This document shows positions 35,438 through 64,000 of a stretch of DNA of 64,000 nucleotides, one piece after another. Positions within the stretch are counted from its first letter, which is position 1. Each line of letters starts with the position of its first letter. Under the pieces are notes generated by a model that was not told the origin of the DNA, searched no databases, and saw only the letters and a program-made list of their open reading frames with translations. The stretch lies in contig NZ_CAKZMJ010000007.1 of the NCBI RefSeq assembly GCF_937128415.1, positions 60,608 through 124,607 on the forward strand. Reading direction: 5' to 3'. The stretch comes from an uncultured Caldilinea sp. (GTDB lineage Bacteria > Chloroflexota > Anaerolineae > Caldilineales > Caldilineaceae). The position numbers were made by a program, and so were the translations under genes.

Positions 35438-36853
35438 ATGCAGTTCACCGTTCGCCCACTGGCGCCCTTCGGTCTGGCCGCAATTCTGGCGGGCGCGCTG
35501 GCGCTTTGCGTCATGACAACCGTCAGCGCGCAGCAACAGCCCGCCGACATCCACGCGCAGACAGCGCTGCGCATCAACGAGTTGATGGCCTCCAACGGCT
35601 CCACCCTCGTCGATCCCGATGACCCCGACCGCACGCCGGACTGGATCGAGCTGTACAACCCCACCGCCGGCGCGGTCTCGTTGCAAGGGTTGGCCCTCAG
35701 CGACGACCCGGCGCGCCCCACGAAACATGTCATTACGCAGAACGTGACCATCCCGCCCAACGGTTTTCTGATTCTCTACGCCGACAATGCGCCCCAACGG
35801 GGCCCGCTCCATCTCGACTTTGCCTTGTCTCGAAATGGCGAGTTCGTCGGCCTGTATCTGCTGGACGGCGCCGGCAACGCCACGGCCATCGACGAGGTGG
35901 AATTTCCGGCATTGGAGCGGGACGTCGCCTACGCGCGGGCGGTCGACGGTGTGGGAGAATGGCGCATCAGCCGTCCGACGCCGGGCAAGAGCAACACCAT
36001 CAATCCACCCTGGATCTCCGAAGTGACGCGGCCCACCGTCGCGCCGGACATCCCGGCGCCGACCGAGCCGTTTACCGTCAGCGCCGTCATCACCGACGAC
36101 GTCAGCGTTGCGCTGGCGGTGCTTTACTACATGACGGCTACGGCGCCCTACACCGATGCGCCGACAAACTGGACGCCGGTTCCAATGACGCCGGTGGGCG
36201 GCCATCGCTATGAAGGCGTCATCCCGGGCATGGCGGAGGGCGTGCTGGTGCGCTACTACGTCGAAGCCACCGACGATGCAGGCGACAGCACCCGCTTTCC
36301 CACGCTGCCGAGCCGCGCTTACGCCTTTCTGGCCGGCTATCGACCGCCGCAACTGTTGATCAACAAAGTGGTCTCACGCAACGATGTAGTCCCAGACCCG
36401 GACGAGCCGGGCGAGAAGCCCGACTGGATCGAGATCTACAATCCAGGCCCGACGGATGTGTTGATGGACGGCCTTTCGCTCACCAATCAACGCAGCCGTC
36501 CGCTCCTGTTCCCGCTGCCGAGCGGCATCCGCGTGCCGGCCGGAGGGCTGGTCACCCTGTTGATCGACGGCGATGTGGGGCAGAATCTCTCCAAGAGCAA
36601 CGAATTCATCTGGCATGTCGGCTCCGGCAATGTGATGAACCGGCTCGAAAATGCCGGGGACTACGTTGGAATTTTTGGCGGGCAGGGGACGATTGTGATC
36701 GATGAGTTTGACTGGGATGAGCGACCGCGTTGGGGCGCCTTCGGTCGCATTCCGCTCGGCGGCGCCTGGTCCGATCGCGTCTGCGTGATCGCAATGAATG
36801 CGCCAAACGTGCTCTGCGACAAAGAAGTCTTCTTGCCCAACGTACAGCGATGA
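35438..36853 (+). CDS. Secreted protein with two lamin-tail domains
   Basis: A 471-residue exported protein: signal peptide (LAAILAGALALCVMTTVSA), lamin-tail domain 1 (INELMASNGSTLVDPDDPDR to about residue 185), an Ig/Fn3-like domain (about 190-300, VRYYVEATDDAGDSTRFP), lamin-tail domain 2 (INKVVSRNDVVPDPDEPGEK, about 305-450), and the tail DKEVFLPNVQR. A GGAAGGAG sequence precedes the ATG by 10 nt. It follows the FG-GAP gene by 207 bp on the same strand and ends before a 21-bp hairpin. The repeated DPDEP insertion after the first strand is shared with the lamin-tail domain of the FG-GAP protein. Confidence 0.85.
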   Translation: MQFTVRPLAPFGLAAILAGALALCVMTTVSAQQQPADIHAQTALRINELMASNGSTLVDPDDPDRTPDWIELYNPTAGAVSLQGLALSDDPARPTKHVITQNVTIPPNGFLILYADNAPQRGPLHLDFALSRNGEFVGLYLLDGAGNATAIDEVEFPALERDVAYARAVDGVGEWRISRPTPGKSNTINPPWISEVTRPTVAPDIPAPTEPFTVSAVITDDVSVALAVLYYMTATAPYTDAPTNWTPVPMTPVGGHRYEGVIPGMAEGVLVRYYVEATDDAGDSTRFPTLPSRAYAFLAGYRPPQLLINKVVSRNDVVPDPDEPGEKPDWIEIYNPGPTDVLMDGLSLTNQRSRPLLFPLPSGIRVPAGGLVTLLIDGDVGQNLSKSNEFIWHVGSGNVMNRLENAGDYVGIFGGQGTIVIDEFDWDERPRWGAFGRIPLGGAWSDRVCVIAMNAPNVLCDKEVFLPNVQR

Positions 36854-36860
36854 GAAGCGA

Positions 36861-36905
36861 TCTCCCCTCTTCCAGGAAGCTCGGAGCTTCCTGGAAGAGG
36901 GGAGA
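36861..36905. terminator. 21-bp perfect hairpin between convergent genes
   Basis: A 21-bp perfect stem with a 3-nt loop fills the gap between the lamin-tail protein gene and the convergent glycosyltransferase gene. The left arm starts TCTCCCCTCTTCC and the right arm is its exact complement. It is long for a terminator and has no T-run on either side, so it may also act as an RNA-stability element. Confidence 0.7.
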
Positions 36906-36916
36906 CAAAGGATGAT

Positions 36917-37954
<1,038 letters not shown>

Positions 37955-37956
37955 CT

Positions 37957-40652
<2,696 letters not shown>

Positions 40653-40826
40653 AATGTCCTCTCAAGGGCATGAGCTGCTTGCAAAAATCCATCACGATCT
40701 TCGTAGCCGACGCCACAACTGACGGCAATTCAAGTCTTTGCAATCGGAGCGTTCGATTGCAGCCACAACGTTCGCAGCCACAACGCTTGATTGTCTCAAT
40801 ATCTGCAGGATGTGTCAATTTGGTTC

Positions 40827-40872
40827 CACAATGATTGTGCATACCCACAATGAATTGTGCATATCCACAATG
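40827..40872. promoter_or_regulatory. Candidate operator: repeated CACAATG-ATTGTG palindromes
   Basis: Two palindromes, CACAATGATTGTG (40827-40839) and CACAATGAATTGTG (40846-40859), and a half site CACAATG (40866-40872) are spaced 19-20 bp, about two helical turns. They lie in the 377-bp gap between the PEP-utiliser-like gene (minus) and rpsF (plus). Two further copies of CAATTTGG flank them (40817 and 40888). The arrangement suggests a dimeric repressor binding on one face of the DNA. Confidence 0.5.
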
Positions 40873-40924
40873 CAAACACCGTCTCTGCAATTTGGCCGAT
40901 CGCTCGGCTCCACGGTATCATAAA

Positions 40925-41332
<408 letters not shown>

Positions 41333-41352
41333 CGCCAGGAAAGGATAGAGAC

Positions 41353-41793
<441 letters not shown>

Positions 41794-41796
41794 GTT

Positions 41797-43176
<1,380 letters not shown>

Positions 43177-43205
43177 CAGACTGATTCAAGACAATGAATT
43201 ATGAA

Positions 43206-43237
43206 AGAGGGCGGTGATGAACCGCCCTCTTGATTTT
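43206..43237 (+). terminator. Intrinsic terminator of the rpsF-rpsR-PPIase operon
   Basis: A perfect 10-bp stem (AGAGGGCGGT with ACCGCCCTCT) with a 5-nt loop, followed by TGATTTT, begins 30 bp after the PPIase stop. Confidence 0.85.
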
Positions 43238-43318
43238 CCCATGCTTTCGTGAGTCGACAGGAACGTCCGGCTAGAGGCTGAACCTGCGTCCATTGCCGGA
43301 TTCTTTCCTGTAAATTCA

Positions 43319-45388
<2,070 letters not shown>

Positions 45389-45407
45389 GGCGCTCCTTTG
45401 TACAGCC

Positions 45408-45448
<41 letters not shown>

Positions 45449-45488
45449 AGAAAGTTGCATGTAAGCAAGCATCGGAGTCGCCAAATTG

Positions 45489-46646
<1,158 letters not shown>

Positions 46647-46888
46647 CTACAACGCAAAGGCGCAAAACTCAGGCAAAAGCGCGTCGGCGGGTTTTCATCG
46701 TTTGGGGCGCCGCCGGCGCGCAGCGCTGATATCAATTTCGGGCCTTCTCGTTTCCTGGTTGAAATGGGAGATGCGCTAAAATCATTCAGCGGCGACTCTG
46801 GCGGAGCCAATCCCAGAGCAGGCCGGCAACCCAGGATTTTTGCGAATGGACAAAATCTCTTTTCTGCTGGAATTGGCGTGACTGCCTT

Positions 46889-48109
<1,221 letters not shown>

Positions 48110-48192
48110 CACAGACGCAGCGGCGTGTTATTGATGAACGATGCGCGTTCGTCCTTGTTCTGCGCGACCTAAGCAAAGAGATGAAATGAACC

Positions 48193-50541
<2,349 letters not shown>

Positions 50542-50542
50542 A

Positions 50543-50582
50543 GACGCAGATCAAAACGGATGCTGCGGATTTTCACGGATAG
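50543..50582. repeat. Short dispersed repeat-like word between glnS and gltX
   Basis: The gap reads CAGATCAAAACGGATGCTGC then GGATTTTCACGGATAGG. The phrase ending TTTCACGGAT also occurs at 61691 beside a CCGCAGAGGCG word. Both resemble the 'ACGGATTTCACGGAT' and 'CCGCAGAGGCGCAGAG' intergenic repeats of many environmental bacteria. Confidence 0.4.
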
Positions 50583-50602
50583 GAATACGGTATAGAGCGC
50601 TT

Positions 50603-52123
<1,521 letters not shown>

Positions 52124-52147
52124 GGGTGGCTCGCAGCCGCATCCTGT

Positions 52148-53019
<872 letters not shown>

Positions 53020-53023
<4 letters not shown>

Positions 53024-54342
53024 AGCGGCTCCTTTTGTGGAATCGCATCCAGAGGCTGCGCCTCCAGCGGCCGAGGACGCTCTTCCCGGTATAAAAAGGT
53101 AATTGCAAACGCAATTAGCAGCAGTGTGAAGGGCACGGCGCTGATCAGAAAGCGGAAGGCGCCCTCTGGGTTCGGGCCGGGATTTTGTCCACTTTCATAG
53201 CCGTAGATCACCCCGACGATCCAGAAAGCAAGCGCAGAGAGGAAGGCGCTCGAACGCGTGATGAAGCCTCCTACGGCGCCGTAGATCGCCTCGCGTCGAC
53301 GGCCTGTGCGCTCGGCGTCCAGGTCAATGATGCGCGCGCCGACGACGCTCGGGGTGACCAGAAAACCCGCCAGGCCAAAGCTGACCAGAAAGCCGCCCAC
53401 TGCGCCGCCGATCAGCCCTTCGACGAACGCCATCGGGATCACAGAAAACGCATAGACGGCCATCGCAACCTGCCAGGCCCGCTTGGCGCCGATCCTTCGG
53501 ATCAGCCACGCCCACACCGAGACCAGCGGCACAACCGGAATGAAGATCATCGCCAGCAGGATCGAGACCTGCGCCTCGGGAATTTTGAGCGCATATTTGG
53601 CGTAGAAAGGAATGATCGAACCGAGCAACCCGTTGACCGTCTGCGCAAAGGAGTTGGCGATGTTGAACACCCAAAATGGCCGGTTCTTGAGCGTCTCCCG
53701 AAACGCCTCGGCGAATTTGAGCGGGGGCTTTTCTTGGGCCTCAGGATTTTCGCGCACGCTGAGGATCAAGATCACCATCAAAATGGCGTACACCACGGCG
53801 AAGAGCAACGCCATGCGCTGAAAACCCAACGCAGCGAAGACGATGGGCGTCACGGCCGCGCCGATTAAAATGCCGATGATCTGATAGCCCTGCTGGATCG
53901 CCGAGGCGCGCGCACGCTGGGCCTCTCCGCGAAAGATTTCCGGAAAAAGCGCGCCATAGTTCGTCCACTGGATGGCGGCGGTCGTCTCGTAGAGAATCAA
54001 GGCCAGCGTGAACCAGAGGAACAGGCTCTGTCCCCGGAACGCCTCAGGCGGCGAGAAAATGATGACAAAGAAAAGTGCATAGAGGGGCAACGTCGCCACC
54101 AGCCAGGGACGCCGACGCCCCCAACGCGTGCGCGTGCTGTCCGACCAGTAGCCGAAGAGCGGATCGTTGACCGCATCCCACACCATGTAGATCGTGCGGG
54201 CGATGGTCGCCAACCCAACCGCCAGCCCCAGCGCATCGACGTAAAAATAGGTGTAATAGGTGCTGAACGCCTGTCCTGGGATCATCAAGGCCAGCATGCC
54301 CAGGGCATAGGTCCAGGGTGAATTGATCAGCTTCGTTTTCAT
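53020..54342 (-). CDS. GPH-family sugar:cation symporter (MelB-like, MFS)
   Basis: A 440-residue membrane protein with 12 hydrophobic segments. The loop DPLFGYWSDSTRTRWGRRRPWL after helix 2-3 is the hallmark of glycoside-pentoside-hexuronide:cation symporters, and YYTYFYVDALGL with MVWDAVNDP hold the cation-site Asp. The start at 54342 is set by GGAG 8-11 nt upstream and the conserved beginning KTKLINSPWTYALG. It is translationally coupled to the YdjC-type deacetylase. Confidence 0.92.
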
Positions 54343-54620
54343 GCGCGCTCCTTCAACAGAAAGGTTGCGGATTGTTATGTTTTGGGTGATTGCGCCGAAG
54401 TTCAGGAGACGACCGGTCGTCAGAGCATTGTACCGTCCTCTCCGCTCGGCGTGAAAACCCGGCAAGCCAAACGACGGATTTCGATGGGCGAAGCCAGGCA
54501 AAGCGCGCCCGCCTCTTCAGAGACGCAAAATCTTATCATTCACCATTTCTCCATTTGCTTTATTTTTCATAGCAAACTACACTGGCAGTCGGATAGAAAG
54601 AGGAGTTGCGCAGTTAAACT
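54343..54620. other. Gap upstream of the transporter, no gene seen
   Basis: About 280 bp between the transporter start and the first repeat unit. It should carry the transporter promoter on the minus strand. The AT-rich part (54530-54590) has candidate -10 boxes on both strands but no clear pair. Confidence 0.4.
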
Positions 54621-55235
<615 letters not shown>

Positions 55236-55342
55236 GATTGCCGGGTTTATTTGCGAAATTCCTCCAGCTTCCTGGAAGGCCTTATTCTACGAGAAAATTT
55301 CACCTGACCGTGCAACTCAAAAGAAAATTTTCGCTACATACT

Positions 55343-55819
55343 ATGTTTTCTATAGCAAAACAAGATCGGGAGAACGGGTGTCCTGTCGCAGCTATGACCC
55401 GGCTGCTGGGGTCACGGTGGACGATGCTGATCATCCATCATTTGCGTGCGCCGAGACGCTACCGCGAGCTACAGACGCTCGTCGGCGAGGTGAATCCGGC
55501 GACGTTTACGCAGCGACTGCGGCTGTTGGAACAGCAGGGGCTGATCGTTCGACGGGCGAACCCAGAAAATTCTCGCCACGTTGAATACGCCCTGACGCCA
55601 CAGGGGGCGGAACTGCTGCCTATCCTCGATGAACTGGCGGCCTGGGCGCGCAGATGGTCGCGCAAAGGGGACGCCACAATGGATGCAACGACGGATTCAG
55701 ATAGAAACGGATTCGGATGCGTGCAAGGAGCGGTTGCCGGTGAACGCAACAATGCGCCGTCGCCCCCCAATGAATCCGCTGTTGAATTTGGCGCCGCCCA
55801 TAGAAGAAAGGAGCTTTGA
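55343..55819 (+). CDS. HxlR-family transcriptional regulator
   Basis: A 158-residue winged-helix regulator. The HxlR/DUF24 pattern is complete: NGCPVAAMTRLLGSRWTMLIIHHL with the N-terminal redox Cys, RRYRELQTLVGEVNPATFTQRLRLLE (helix-turn-helix, about residues 40-65), EQQGLIVRRANPENSRHVEY, and LTPQGAELLPILDELAAWA. The last ~50 residues after WARRWSRKGD are low in structure and unlike the family, perhaps a read-on into former intergenic sequence. The frame is open far upstream into repeat sequence; ATG 55343 starts the conserved domain. It overlaps the VOC gene by one base. Confidence 0.88.
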   Translation: MFSIAKQDRENGCPVAAMTRLLGSRWTMLIIHHLRAPRRYRELQTLVGEVNPATFTQRLRLLEQQGLIVRRANPENSRHVEYALTPQGAELLPILDELAAWARRWSRKGDATMDATTDSDRNGFGCVQGAVAGERNNAPSPPNESAVEFGAAHRRKEL

Positions 55820-56757
55820 TGACGAAATTTCGACTTCATCCAAAAACGCGCCCGGGCGCTGTGGCGTTGACCGTCATCGACCTGCCGCGCATGGTGGATT
55901 TCTATCAGCGGCTGTTGGGGCTGCGTTTGCATGCTCGCAGCGAGGATGTCGCCGTGCTGGGCGCCGGTGGGCCGGATTTGCTGTATTTGTACGAAAACCC
56001 CAATGCTCGGCGCTATCGCGGCGTCTGCGGTCTCTATCATTTCGCCGTGCTGCTTCCCGATCGCCGCGAGTTGGCGCGCGCCATCGCCCGGCTGCTGCAG
56101 GCGCGCTACCCCAACGCACCCACCGACCACATCATGACCAAGACGACCTACCTGGACGACCCAGAGGGCAACGGCATCGAGTTATACTGTGAGTCGCCCG
56201 AAGATGGTGAGTTCGTCGTCGACGGGCAGCGCTTTTACGCACGTCGCGCGGACGGCTCCTGGAGCGATGGCCGCGAACCTCTGGACCTGCACGCGCTCTT
56301 CCGCCACCTTCGCCCCGGAGATGACCTGGCCGCCCCCATGCCGCCGCCGACGCGCATCGGGCACGTGCACCTGCACGTCGGCGACCTGGAAGAAGCGATG
56401 CGTTTCTATTGCGACGTGCTCGGCTTCGACGACAAAGGGTTGATGCGGCTGTTTCGCATGGCGATGGTCTCGGTGGACGGCTATCACCATCACATCGGCC
56501 TCAACACCTGGCAGGGCGAAGGAGCGCCGCCGGCGCCGCCAGATGCGGCCGGCCTGCGCTGGTTTTCACTGGCCTTGCCCGATGACGCTGCCCTGGAGAG
56601 TGTACTGGAGAACGTGCGCCATCACGGGCTGACGCCGGAGCCTCATGCGTTTGGCTGGCAGGTGTGCGATCCATTCAACCATCGCATTGTGCTGACCGTC
56701 GATCCGGCGCTCGCCGCTGCGGCGTTGCAGGAAGAGTCGCAGCGGCGGACGAATTGA
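55819..56757 (+). CDS. VOC-family protein, CatE/catechol 2,3-dioxygenase-like
   Basis: A 312-residue protein with two vicinal-oxygen-chelate modules. The first (about 10-125) has VALTVIDLPRMVDFYQRLLGL, LYHFAVLLPDR and DPEGNGIELY. The second (about 175-300) has IGHVHLHVGDLEEAMRFYCDVLGF, DGYHHHIGLNTW and DPFNHRIVL. His/His/Glu ligands for iron can be placed at VHLHV, YHHHI and the end strand. In Bacillus subtilis the similar CatE detoxifies catechols under control of a DUF24/HxlR regulator. The same pairing here, with translational coupling, supports a quinone/catechol response role. Confidence 0.88.
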   Translation: MTKFRLHPKTRPGAVALTVIDLPRMVDFYQRLLGLRLHARSEDVAVLGAGGPDLLYLYENPNARRYRGVCGLYHFAVLLPDRRELARAIARLLQARYPNAPTDHIMTKTTYLDDPEGNGIELYCESPEDGEFVVDGQRFYARRADGSWSDGREPLDLHALFRHLRPGDDLAAPMPPPTRIGHVHLHVGDLEEAMRFYCDVLGFDDKGLMRLFRMAMVSVDGYHHHIGLNTWQGEGAPPAPPDAAGLRWFSLALPDDAALESVLENVRHHGLTPEPHAFGWQVCDPFNHRIVLTVDPALAAAALQEESQRRTN

Positions 56758-56818
56758 ACGTCGTGAAGGGCGAAAAGTTCGCTGTGCGTCAACGTCGTTG
56801 CTGCAGAGAGGAGAGGCA

Positions 56819-57127
56819 ATGGCTTACTATCTGGTGCGAGCAAAGTTAAAAGGCGAGCTGAGGGAGGAATTGCGCAGCAGGTTGGACAGACAGGAGTTCC
56901 GATCGATGCGCCCCTTTGGCGTCGCCCTCACCAAGGGACTCACCGGCGCCCGCCGCGATCCGGCGACCGGCGAGGCGGTGTGGGAGGAGGAAGATTACTG
57001 CTCCCCGCCCCTGGCGATGGAGCGCGACGCCGTGTTGGACCGCTATTTCGATGATCTGCGCGTGGAAACGGTGCGCGAAGGCGAGGGATGGCGGCGCATC
57101 GCTGGCTTGCCTTCTCTGTGGGAGTAA
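56819..57127 (+). CDS. Small protein of unknown function
   Basis: A 102-residue soluble protein starting AYYLVRAKLKGELREELRSR; it contains RPFGVALTKGLTGARRDP and EEDYCSPPLAMERDAVLDRYF, a composition suggesting a ferredoxin-like alpha/beta fold. AGGAGAGG is placed correctly before the ATG at 56819. It follows the VOC gene by 61 bp and may be co-transcribed. I recognise no named family. Confidence 0.7.
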   Translation: MAYYLVRAKLKGELREELRSRLDRQEFRSMRPFGVALTKGLTGARRDPATGEAVWEEEDYCSPPLAMERDAVLDRYFDDLRVETVREGEGWRRIAGLPSLWE

Positions 57128-57144
57128 AGCACTGTGGGAGGAAA

Positions 57145-57179
57145 GATGTGTGGCCATCGTATGCAGATGGCCACACATC
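57145..57179. terminator. 14-bp hairpin between convergent genes
   Basis: GATGTGTGGCCATC pairs perfectly with GATGGCCACACATC around a 7-nt loop, 17 bp after the small-protein stop and 24 bp before the maeB stop. Probably a bidirectional terminator. Confidence 0.75.
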
Positions 57180-57203
57180 CGTCAGACAAAAAGCTGGGTA
57201 AGT

Positions 57204-59444
<2,241 letters not shown>

Positions 59445-59492
59445 GGTGTTCCCTCTTTTGGTCATGGCGGGCGTCTGTTCAGTCTTCCCTCT

Positions 59493-59534
59493 GCACGCAG
59501 CCGCTCCGAAGGTCTTTCCAAAGCGGCTGCGTGC
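59493..59534 (-). terminator. 13-bp hairpin between glmS and maeB
   Basis: GCACGCAGCCGCT pairs with AGCGGCTGCGTGC around a 16-nt loop. It stands in the 223-bp gap downstream of glmS and upstream of maeB, so it probably ends the glmS transcript. There is no strong T-run. Confidence 0.55.
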
Positions 59535-59637
59535 AAAGTCGAGCAGGCGCTCATTGCGGTTGAACGATCCAAAAAACGATCTTAGTCCAATTCCATCGGG
59601 AAAACATCGACGCCTGTCCCCGAATTGAAGAGACTTC

Positions 59638-59667
59638 TTACCTCTTATTCGACGGTCACGTTACCTC

Positions 59668-59683
<16 letters not shown>
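59638..59683 (-). repeat. 23-bp tandem duplication covering the glmS 3' end
   Basis: A 23-bp word containing TTATTCGACGGTCACG occurs twice without gap (59638-59660 and 59661-59683). The second copy encodes the last GlmS residues VTVE plus the stop TAA. The first is a silent copy just behind the stop. It looks like a recent slippage duplication. Confidence 0.9.
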
Positions 59684-62172
<2,489 letters not shown>

Positions 62173-62190
62173 CTGAGTTGGCGATGGCCC

Positions 62191-63417
<1,227 letters not shown>

Positions 63418-63460
63418 ATAGGGTTCACTCCTCTGTATTGTTCATAACTTCGCAATTTTG

Positions 63461-64000
<540 letters not shown>

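Overview
The window is high-GC bacterial chromosome with dense, mostly house-keeping gene content and three stretches of accessory character. The gene families point to Chloroflexota, most likely a Caldilinea-like member of the Anaerolineae/Caldilineae. The pointers are large secreted lamin-tail/CotH and FG-GAP proteins, a GlnRS carrying a YqeY-type tail next to GluRS, a B12-dependent acyl-CoA mutase, CobT and a sulfolipid synthase. The lineage is inferred from family content, not from a search.

Layout. 1-1.8 kb: 3' part of a molybdopterin oxidoreductase. 1.9-8.4 kb: a six-gene minus-strand operon for the S-adenosylmethionine cycle and methionine salvage (mtnA, LOG-family hydrolase, PfkB kinase, GNAT, ahcY, metK), preceded by a structured leader ending in an intrinsic terminator. 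8.4-10.8 kb: glycosyltransferase, rhomboid protease, small membrane protein. 11-16.6 kb: an ATP-grasp ligase, two tandem GCS2/YbdK carboxylate-amine ligases and an acyl-CoA mutase, a possible uncharacterised amide-ligation pathway. 16.6-21.4 kb: membrane proteins, murJ-trxB, a monooxygenase-fold protein, tRNA-Arg(CCU). 21.5-36.9 kb: a cell-surface region with a truncated glycosidase, an amidase, a hydrolase, a GT39-like membrane protein, a 1465-residue CotH/lamin-tail protein, a divergent FG-GAP double-propeller protein and a second lamin-tail protein. Its secreted proteins share an 'LP' C-terminal tail. 36.9-40.7 kb: a PEP-utilising-enzyme-like protein without its catalytic His, cobT and a polyisoprenyl-phosphate-type glycosyltransferase. 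41-43.2 kb: rpsF-rpsR-PPIase. 43.3-54.3 kb: YyaL-type protein, DUF3524 glycosyltransferase, MEMO1-like protein, glnS, gltX, YdjC deacetylase and GPH transporter. 54.6-55.2 kb and 63.45-64 kb: two inverted arrays of a 206-bp repeat, flanking an HxlR regulator with a ring-cleavage dioxygenase-like VOC protein, maeB, glmS and sqdB.

The most interesting points are the shared C-terminal tail of the secreted proteins, the ATP-grasp plus double GCS2 operon next to an acyl-CoA mutase with unusual pocket residues, the PEP-utiliser pseudoenzyme coupled to cobT, the attenuator leader of the SAM-cycle operon, and a recurrent -10 box 7-8 nt before ATG that suggests leaderless mRNAs.
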